Source of the DNA: 2-12-FULL-35-15 sp036386835
GTDB lineage: Bacteria; Bacteroidota; Bacteroidia; 2-12-FULL-35-15
Direction: 5' to 3'
Assembly (NCBI GenBank): GCA_036386835.1
Contig: DASVUX010000028.1
Location: forward strand, 1 to 64,000
Length of the DNA stretch: 64,000 bases
Positions 35,003 through 41,558 of the stretch are shown piece after piece. The position numbers and the translations under genes were made by a program. Each line of letters begins with the position of its first letter. Positions within the stretch are counted from its first letter, which is position 1. The notes below the pieces were generated by a model. That model had not been told where the DNA came from. It worked only from the letters and a program-made list of their open reading frames with translations, and made no database searches.

Positions 35003-36408
35003 AATGGTTTTCTACAAATATCAATAGTTGCCATTCAAACGAAAGTTTGAGAGTAGATGCTAAGTATAGATATTTCAACGACATTGAAAATTTTGAAGTA
35101 TGGAAAGGTAGAGGTGAAATCACTCTGTCTAAATACTTGCAGGAAATTTCATCTTCTAAATTGAAGAAAGGTGTTTTAGAAGAACCTTATCGGCTTGTAG
35201 ATTTAGGCAACATTGAACGAAGAAGTAACAACCTCAAAAATGTTTTAGAGGTGCGAGAAATTGGTTCAGATAAAAACTTACTTACCAACGGTGATATTGT
35301 AATTCCTAAGATTGAACCGAAGAAAGGACAATTTTTTCTTAACCTTGAACACAACGAATATGTAGGTTCGACAGAACTTATTGAATACAAAATCAAAGAC
35401 AATTCAGTCAATCCAGTTTTCCTTTATTACCTTCTAGTTTCAGATAAATTTTTGAGTTGTCTTGCATATTTGGAAAGTGGCAAGACACATAAAAGAGTTT
35501 CGGGGAAAGACCTTTTGAAAATTAAAATTCCAATTGTTAAGTCCGAACTGCAAAACAAATTAGTAGGAAAAATAAAGCCAATTGCAGCCCAAATTTTAGA
35601 ACTAAAAAAAGAAGTAAGCGACCCGATTGAAGTTATTGATAAAGTATTTGCAGAGGAGTTTAATTATGACCTTACACTTTTTGAAAAGAAAAGAAAAGCT
35701 AAAACTTTCAAAGCAAGCTTGTTTGATGTAGCAAATGACGAACTGAAATTTGACATCAGTTTGAAATCAAAAATGCTATTTGAGGAGTTTATAAAAACTT
35801 GCAGAACAAACGGACTTCATTTCAGACCAATCAGAAATAATATAGCAGATGTAAAAGGCGGAAAGCGTTTAGCCAAAGGACAGAATGTATCAGAAATAGA
35901 AACACCTTTTAAATATGTTCGTGTAGACGATTTAAGCTGGGACGGTTCGTTTGACCTTGACAATGTAAAATACATTACTGACGAAAACCAAAAGCCAATA
36001 ACAAGATATATTTCAAACACAAATGACATCTTGCTAACAATTGTAGGTGCAACAGTAGGCAAGTGCGGACTTGTTCCAGAAGAATTAGACGGACACAACA
36101 TCACAGAAAACTTTGCCCGACTAATCGTAAACAGAGAACTTTTCAATCCTCAATTTTTGACTTACTGTTTACAATCTAAAATTGTGCAGTATCAAATTGA
36201 AGCATACACAGGAAAAGGTTCACAAGGAAAACTTGCAATTTTCAGAATTAGAAAACTTCTCATTCCAGACATTGCTTTGACAGAGCAAGAAAGAATTTTG
36301 AATTTAATAATCGGTGCTTTTGACCGCCAGAAAGAAATTGATAGACAGATAAGTGAAAAACAGACACAAATAAGCAAACTAATTGAAGACAGTATTTTAA
36401 GTAATTAG
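34993..36408 (+). CDS. HsdS-like specificity subunit with two target-recognition domains
   Basis: At 471 residues it has two halves with the S-subunit pattern. The first ends in GKTHKRVSGKDLLKIKIPI and a helical LQNKLVGKIKPIAAQILELKKEV. The second has GGKRLAKGQN, NDILLTIVGATVGKCGLV and a second conserved helix (EQERILNLIIGAFDRQKEIDRQI). Two TRDs imply a bipartite target. The start overlaps the end of the methylase frame by 10 bases, so the pair is translationally coupled. It is intact although its methylase partner is frameshifted. Confidence 0.8.
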   Translation: MELKWFSTNINSCHSNESLRVDAKYRYFNDIENFEVWKGRGEITLSKYLQEISSSKLKKGVLEEPYRLVDLGNIERRSNNLKNVLEVREIGSDKNLLTNGDIVIPKIEPKKGQFFLNLEHNEYVGSTELIEYKIKDNSVNPVFLYYLLVSDKFLSCLAYLESGKTHKRVSGKDLLKIKIPIVKSELQNKLVGKIKPIAAQILELKKEVSDPIEVIDKVFAEEFNYDLTLFEKKRKAKTFKASLFDVANDELKFDISLKSKMLFEEFIKTCRTNGLHFRPIRNNIADVKGGKRLAKGQNVSEIETPFKYVRVDDLSWDGSFDLDNVKYITDENQKPITRYISNTNDILLTIVGATVGKCGLVPEELDGHNITENFARLIVNRELFNPQFLTYCLQSKIVQYQIEAYTGKGSQGKLAIFRIRKLLIPDIALTEQERILNLIIGAFDRQKEIDRQISEKQTQISKLIEDSILSN

Positions 36409-36544
36409 CCAACCCTTTTTGTGGCACATTTTCATTTTTTCAAACACACAAAGCTAAACAAAAAATGCAAAAGAGCCCCCAATCCAACGCACTAAGACAC
36501 CAGTAAATAATAGACAACACCACAACGACAGACAGAAGGCAAGC

Positions 36545-36676
36545 TCGTAACACCACCTACACAAAAGGCGGGGTTTCGTGTTCCAAAGACAGTTTTGTGG
36601 TTAATCAAACATTAGTTTTTCAAATCAAGTTTTGTAGTAAAAGTCCCGCCCTTCGGGTAGCTGCAAACCGTTATAA
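36545..36676 (+). other. attC-like site 3
   Basis: R'' TCGTAAC (36545-36551), L'' GGCGGG (36567-36572), L' CCCGCC (36645-36650) and R' GTTATAA (36670-36676) span 132 bases, a normal attC length. The L arms are exact complements. The rest of the gap from 36409 holds only A+T-rich DNA with no gene. Confidence 0.6.
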
Positions 36677-36683
36677 GTAATTT

Positions 36684-37701
36684 ATGAACGACAGTATAGA
36701 TCTTAAAGACAAAAAGTATTTTGCCTATTTAAAAAACACAGAATGGACGTTATGTTTGGGGGCTGGCGTATGTGACAAAATGCTTCCAAACTGGTCAGAA
36801 CTAACAAGAAGAGTTGTGAATGAGTGCTTCGGTTTGACTTGGGATAAACCTAAATTTGAATCCGAAACTTCAAAGATTGGTTTTTCGTTATTCGATTTTA
36901 GAAAAACAGCTATATTCTGATTTAATTGAACTCGCAGAAAAAGACGGGCATGGCAATACCATTGCGATACTTCTTAATAATCCGACAAGGCTGAACAAGG
37001 AACAACTTTTGTGGGCTTGTGATTTTTTTGAAAAACATTTCGCAGACTCCACACTTTTGCAACTCAAAAATGTTTTATTGAACGAAACAGAAGGAATCGT
37101 TTTGCCTAAAACTATTATTACGTTTAATGCTGACTCGTTGTTGTACTCATTAATTGTGATATTTAGTGTTAAGCAAAATTTTGTCAAAACAAAAGAATAT
37201 AATTTTCACTTTCAGAAATATGTCCAAGTAATAAGACCATTTGAGGTAGGCTCTGTTAAAATTCCAATATGTCATTTACACGGGGGAATTTTCCCTAATC
37301 CAATTAAAAAGACTAAGAATAAAAATGACTCTAGAGATAATTTAATCTTTGCTGAAACTTCCTATACAAAGATTGCGGGTTCAATGCATTCATGGGCTCA
37401 AAATAGTTTTCTATTCCATGCAACGAATACAAAAATGGTTTTTATTGGCCTTTCAATGTCCGATCCAAATATTCGTAGATGGTTGAGCTGGACCGCTGAA
37501 AGCCTCCATGCACAGATGGAAGCTTATAAAGGAAAACAAGAGACTATTTTGCGACATGTTTGGGTGAAAACAAAGCCGAAAGATATTGAAACCCAAAAAT
37601 TACTTGAACCTTCTCTCAAACACTTATCCACAAAGATTGGATGGTTAAACGATTGGAGCAAATTGGAAGGTGGACTATTAAACTTAATTGGCGGAAAATA
37701 A
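36684..37701 (+). pseudogene. SIR2-domain protein (defence type), frameshifted
   Basis: The first frame (36684-36920) has the NAD-binding start WTLCLGAGVCDKMLPNWSEL typical of SIR2-like domains. The second (36856-37701) continues with LEKQLYSDLIELAEKDG, the HLHGG motif and FIGLSMSDPNIRRWL. The frame changes near 36890-36900, beside short T and A runs, and one indel joins them. Intact SIR2 proteins of this kind act in anti-phage systems by depleting NAD. No partner gene is in its cassette. The ATG is only 8 bases past the attC core, so it probably depends on read-through transcription. Confidence 0.7.
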
Positions 37702-37706
37702 ACTAC

Positions 37707-37831
37707 GTATAACACGGCTAAGCCAATTGCGGCTTTCTGCAAGTTCGCCCGCCAGTATTTTTTTATGGTGGCTTCGCAATTAAAAACATAGTAAGAAACC
37801 CCAACGGGCGACAGGCCTGGGAACGTTACCT
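37707..37831 (+). other. attC-like site 4
   Basis: R'' GTATAAC (37707-37713), inner arms CGCCCG (37746-37751) and CGGGCG (37805-37810), and R' GTTACCT (37825-37831). A second pair, AATTGCG and CGCAATT, lies within. R'' matches the complement of the cassette's own R' (GTTATAA) at six of seven bases. Its left half is alignable with site 6. Confidence 0.6.
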
Positions 37832-37840
37832 ACAATACAA

Positions 37841-38241
37841 GTGAGACAGCTAATCCATAAAATATTACGACCAGAAAAAAAGCAACTAATTTATTTTGGC
37901 ATTTTCGTATCGACAATATTACTTGATCCGATTCTCGCATATGAGCTAAGCGGACAACACAACATAAAGCAAGGTTAAATAAAGCCAATGATTATTTTAA
38001 TGAAGTAAAAACTGCAGTTGAAGAAATTCCGTTGAAAATTAAAGAATGGATAATCCAAAACTGACAAAAGATAGAAGACTTGGATGAAAGCATAGAGAGA
38101 ATTGCTAAACAAATTGACAAACAGACCCTTAAAAATTCATATGAAAAACTGGAAAATACTACTTTTGAAGATGATAAAAAAGAAATGGAAATCTTCATAG
38201 ACGAATATTTAGAAGAGATAAATCAAAAACCTAACACATAA
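37841..38241 (+). pseudogene. Degenerate gene at the start of cassette 5
   Basis: A GTG frame (VRQLIHKILRPEKKQL, then a membrane helix IYFGIFVSTILLD) stops at 37977. Shifting frame near 37940-37960 gives a long acidic coiled-coil-like continuation (ANDYFNEVKTAVEEIP, then IERIAKQIDKQ) to a TAA at 38239. It is broken by an in-frame TGA at about 38062. One frameshift and one stop thus separate it from an intact gene of about 130 codons. No family recognised. It probably formed a pair with the membrane protein that starts 12 bases later. Confidence 0.5.
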
Positions 38242-38253
38242 AACTTCACAACA

Positions 38254-39582
38254 ATGAAACAGAAAAAAAGCCCCCTTTTGGACAGAATTTGGTTTCGAAT
38301 TAAGAACAACAAATACATATCTGTTGTAATTATAGTTAGTGCTGTGGTAGCCGGTATATCTTCATTTTCTAAAAACCTAATTAATATATTCCAAACAACT
38401 GACGACTTAATACCTAATGGGCAAACGACAGACATAATTGATTCAGATGATTTAATTCCAAGCTCAACATTTGAGAATTTTTTTAGTGCAAATTTCGAAA
38501 TATCAGACACTGATGAAAGCGATATTATTAATTTATCAAAAGACGATATTTCTATTGATTTTTCTATTAATAATAAAGAAGGAGATTTAAAATATACTAT
38601 TAAAAAAGAAGAAGAACGCATAATTATTAATCCATTCAACTACTACTTGTCTATATTGAAGAAAGGAGGGCCAATAACGCCCATTAATTATTATTACACT
38701 CCTTTTGAATTCCAATTTCCTACATTGGATTTTAAAATCACAAATAATTCAGACAAAACACTTTTTTTTACTAAGGCTGTTTTTAGTGTCTCGAGAAGTA
38801 GGCCGGATCAATTTCCAATTATTTTAATCCATAAAGGTTACGGCATGAATTTTCCTATAACAAATATTGGTTGGGGTAAAGTATTTAACTGCACCCTATT
38901 TTTTAACTTAGAGACTTCAGATTCTCCAACTGATTTCCAAAAGGGATTCAAAAATCAATTATCGCTTGGCAATTTTGAGAAGTATCCCAAAAACACTGAC
39001 TTAACTAGCTATTTTAAAGCGCTAGGTGTCAAAACAGAGATTATCCAAAATGGGTATATTTCATCGTCTTTGGGATTAGGAGAAGGGTCATATACTATTA
39101 TTGATGGTACCGGAAAAGAAAAGGCAATTAGCGAAAAAGACTATGAGGAGCGAATTCTTGATGCAAGAGGCCCATTTAAAGATGGATCTTCAAAAATATT
39201 CGGTGAAATTCACTATGAAGGTATAAATGCTGCGGGAAAGATTTCAAAGGAAAAAGTGCAATTTGAAGGGATAATTGTGTTAGGCGAACCTGGAGTTGGC
39301 ATGCCTGCTCCACCAAGTTTTGTTTATGATTTAAATTTAGAATCTAATAAAGATAACTATAAAAGAGAAGTCCCACTTTCACAAGCAATAAAATCAAATG
39401 AATTTGACAGGTTCAATATTAGAATTTGTGCTCCCCAATCCTCAAGACACCAATGTAATCTTACACTATTTTATAACGACAATAGGCAATTTACTATACC
39501 CAACATTTCACTTAACTATTTCATGACAAAACCTGATTCTTCATACATAACGAATGACAAATCTCGTGAACGGGAAAATTAA
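38254..39582 (+). CDS. Membrane-anchored protein of unknown function in cassette 5
   Basis: This 442-residue protein has a short basic cytoplasmic start, one transmembrane helix (about 20-42, ISVVIIVSAVVAGI) and a large soluble part rich in beta-strand patterns, with KKEEERIIINPF and GEIHYEGINAAGKI. No enzyme motif is seen. N-terminal anchor plus unknown domain is a common design for sensors or effectors in accessory loci. It is A+T-rich like the rest of the island. Confidence 0.6.
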   Translation: MKQKKSPLLDRIWFRIKNNKYISVVIIVSAVVAGISSFSKNLINIFQTTDDLIPNGQTTDIIDSDDLIPSSTFENFFSANFEISDTDESDIINLSKDDISIDFSINNKEGDLKYTIKKEEERIIINPFNYYLSILKKGGPITPINYYYTPFEFQFPTLDFKITNNSDKTLFFTKAVFSVSRSRPDQFPIILIHKGYGMNFPITNIGWGKVFNCTLFFNLETSDSPTDFQKGFKNQLSLGNFEKYPKNTDLTSYFKALGVKTEIIQNGYISSSLGLGEGSYTIIDGTGKEKAISEKDYEERILDARGPFKDGSSKIFGEIHYEGINAAGKISKEKVQFEGIIVLGEPGVGMPAPPSFVYDLNLESNKDNYKREVPLSQAIKSNEFDRFNIRICAPQSSRHQCNLTLFYNDNRQFTIPNISLNYFMTKPDSSYITNDKSREREN

Positions 39583-39592
39583 CCTATGCAGG

Positions 39593-39887
39593 GTTTACGC
39601 GGCAATAGACGAAATCCAGATTTACGACAATGGTTTCACCACCATAGAAAATATTTATTCCGCAGATGAAGTAGAACAAATTTTGGCGTAATTGAACAAG
39701 TCGACACCTCAAAACCAACAGGTAGAAAATCCACCGACTTCTTTGCAATTCGGCAGTTTTTAAAGAAAATCCAGGGACAGATAAACTCATTTTTAACGAC
39801 AACTTGAAAACTGTTGTTCGACAACTATTCGGTGATGGCTATTTTGTGGTGAAATCCATTTACTTTGACAAACCGGAGGCATCTAAC
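39593..39887 (+). pseudogene. Remnant of a phytanoyl-CoA dioxygenase-like gene
   Basis: Three successive frames read IYDNGFTTIENIYSADEVEQIL, then VIEQVDTSKP with FAIRQFLK, then KTVVRQLFGDGYFVVKSIYFDKPEASN. This is the order of the N-terminal third of PhyH-family proteins as I recall them. The metal-binding HxD segment that should follow is absent. The last frame runs on to 39992 with unrelated sequence. At least two frameshifts and a 3' loss make it a dead fragment. Confidence 0.5.
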
Positions 39888-39990
39888 GCAGAATTGCCGA
39901 GCGAAATTCAATGGGCGGAAAAGTTAGAAGAGGGAACGCCTAAAACAGGTCTGTTGCCATTTGGACTCTCCGCTTCGCAAGAGGAATTAT

Positions 39991-40034
39991 AATTAACTTT
40001 GAAATCAGGCTTCCAAAGCCTATAAACGTTAGCC
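39991..40034 (+). other. attC-like site 5
   Basis: R'' AATTAAC (39991-39997), a perfect short hairpin AGGCTT-CCA-AAGCCT (40007-40021) and R' GTTAGCC (40028-40034). It has the same compact form as site 1. No R' matching its R'' was found because the cassette in front of it is decayed. Confidence 0.5.
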
Positions 40035-40042
40035 ACAATAAT

Positions 40043-40819
40043 ATGAGACAAATCCCTCATGAACACTTCGCCTTAGCAGTACTGATTTCTCTAGGGAAAT
40101 CAAGTGGCTCTGGTTTTCTTTATCGAACAGACAAACATGCATACTTAGTGACTGCTAAGCATGTTCTTTTTGACGAACAAAACAAGTTACGGACAGAAGA
40201 AATTGAAGTTACTTGTCAATCAAGTGCTTTAGAAGATGAAAGCACAATAAGATATCGGTTTAATTTAAATACATTAAAAACAATTTTTCATAAAAAGAAT
40301 GATATCGCAATAATTCAATATGGGAACATTATTCAAATTAAAAAAACAACTACGACTTTTCATCTTTCGGTTGGAGCCGAACGAATCGAGAAGGGGAATT
40401 ACAATGCGATCCAAGCCACACGCATGAATGTAGATTTATTAAACGACATTTATATTTCCAACGACATTTTTGTATTTGGATACCCCACTTCTTTGGGAAT
40501 ACAAACAAGTCGCCAATTTGACTATTCCAAACCCCTACTTAGAAAAGGAGTTGTGGCAAATATTTATAAGGAAACATACACTATAATACTAGATTGCCCG
40601 GTATACGGAGGAAATAGTGGCGGACCTGTTATACAGATAATTGAAATTGATAATAAAAAGAGGTATCGACTTATTGGTGTAATCTCACAATATATTCCGT
40701 ATGTTCAAAAATGGTCTAATGACAGAGACCGCCTAAGCCATATTGAATATTTAAATTCTGGTTATTCTGTTGCGACTTCATTTAATCCTGTGTTAGAATT
40801 AATAGAATCTCTAGAATAA
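40043..40819 (+). CDS. Trypsin-like serine protease (cassette 6)
   Basis: This 258-residue chymotrypsin-fold protease carries the full triad: His in VTAKHVLF (about 40), Asp in KKNDIAII (about 91) and Ser in GGNSGGPV (about 195). There is no signal peptide, so it should act in the cytoplasm. Stand-alone trypsin-like domains are frequent in Bacteroidota defence islands, where they often serve as effectors or activators, but no partner is seen. The ATG is 8 bases after the attC core, leaving no room for a promoter. Confidence 0.75.
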   Translation: MRQIPHEHFALAVLISLGKSSGSGFLYRTDKHAYLVTAKHVLFDEQNKLRTEEIEVTCQSSALEDESTIRYRFNLNTLKTIFHKKNDIAIIQYGNIIQIKKTTTTFHLSVGAERIEKGNYNAIQATRMNVDLLNDIYISNDIFVFGYPTSLGIQTSRQFDYSKPLLRKGVVANIYKETYTIILDCPVYGGNSGGPVIQIIEIDNKKRYRLIGVISQYIPYVQKWSNDRDRLSHIEYLNSGYSVATSFNPVLELIESLE

Positions 40820-40828
40820 AATTACAAC

Positions 40829-40886
40829 TACTAACACCTGCTAAGCACAATTGCGGTTTTGTGCAAATTCACCATCAATGTTAGTA
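40829..40886 (+). other. attC-like site 6 (right end of the array)
   Basis: R'' TACTAAC (40829-40835), hairpin GCACAA-TTGCGGTT-TTGTGC (40845-40864) and R' GTTAGTA (40880-40886), which is the exact complement of R''. The left half aligns with site 4 (shared CAATTGCGG core). No further site is seen to the right. Confidence 0.6.
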
Positions 40887-40898
40887 TGTAAAATCCCT

Positions 40899-40929
40899 TT
40901 TGCACATTAAAAAGTTTATGTTATTTTAG
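40899..40929 (+). promoter_or_regulatory. Promoter of the VOC gene
   Basis: TTTG (40899-40902), 19 bases, TATTTTAG (40922-40929, one mismatch) gives a leader of about 37 bases. It lies just outside the last attC-like site. Confidence 0.5.
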
Positions 40930-40971
40930 TAACGACCAAGGTTCTAACAATACAAACGACAACCAAACAAT

Positions 40972-41403
40972 ATGAAAGACGAAAGCAATTCAACAGCTAA
41001 CTCAGCTTCAGCAGCTGATAATACACCAAAAGTAACGGGAATCGGGGGAATCTTCTTCTTTTCTGAAAACCCAAAAGAAACAAGGGAATGGTACGCAAAG
41101 AACTTAGGTCTTGACGTTAATGACTGGGGATCCACTTTTAAATCACGGGATATTGACAATCAGGAGGAGATCACCCAGCTGCAATGGACTCCTTTCAAAA
41201 AAGGAAGTGAATATTTTGCACCTTCAAAAAAAGAGTTTATGATCAACTACCGGGTCCGGAATATTGAAGGACTGGTAAATCAGCTGAAAGAAAACGGGGT
41301 TAATGTTGTAGATGATATTGCAACTTATGACTATGGAAAGTTTGTCCATATCATGGATGCAGATGGCAACAAGATCGAGCTTTGGGAACCCGTGAACGGC
41401 TAA
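40972..41403 (+). CDS. VOC-family (glyoxalase/bleomycin-resistance-like) protein
   Basis: One VOC module: GGIFFFSENPKETREWYAKNLGLDV begins the first beta-alpha-beta unit, and HIMDADGNKIELWEP carries the acidic metal ligand of the second. The 20-residue N-terminal leader (STANSASAADNTP) is low-complexity and unlike the family. The base composition changes from island-like to chromosome-like within the first 100 bases, so this gene marks the right edge of the island. Substrate unknown. Confidence 0.8.
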   Translation: MKDESNSTANSASAADNTPKVTGIGGIFFFSENPKETREWYAKNLGLDVNDWGSTFKSRDIDNQEEITQLQWTPFKKGSEYFAPSKKEFMINYRVRNIEGLVNQLKENGVNVVDDIATYDYGKFVHIMDADGNKIELWEPVNG

Positions 41404-41419
41404 GTAAAATCAACTATTT

Positions 41420-41457
41420 AAAAATAGCGGGTGTTATGACAACCCGCTATTTTTTTA
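41420..41457. terminator. Bidirectional terminator after the VOC gene
   Basis: ATAGCGGGT (41424-41432) and ACCCGCTAT (41442-41450) are flanked by A and T runs. It serves the VOC gene and could also end transcripts arriving from the opposite strand. Confidence 0.8.
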
Positions 41458-41558
41458 AATTCCCGGGAGACTTATCATTTTATCTGCGGGCTTGTGTTTC
41501 TCACCAACCATACCAAAGGTTTCAACAATAATTTTTTCTGAATAATTGCGAACTACCT

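Noticed and set aside
31939..36604. CRISPR-like reading of the 36-base repeat pair
   Set aside because: Only two copies exist, 4.6 kb apart, with genes between them and no cas genes. They fit attC-like gaps instead.
28707..40900. Integron integrase, transposase or phage integrase within the island
   Set aside because: No open frame has the tyrosine or serine recombinase signatures or a DDE transposase pattern.
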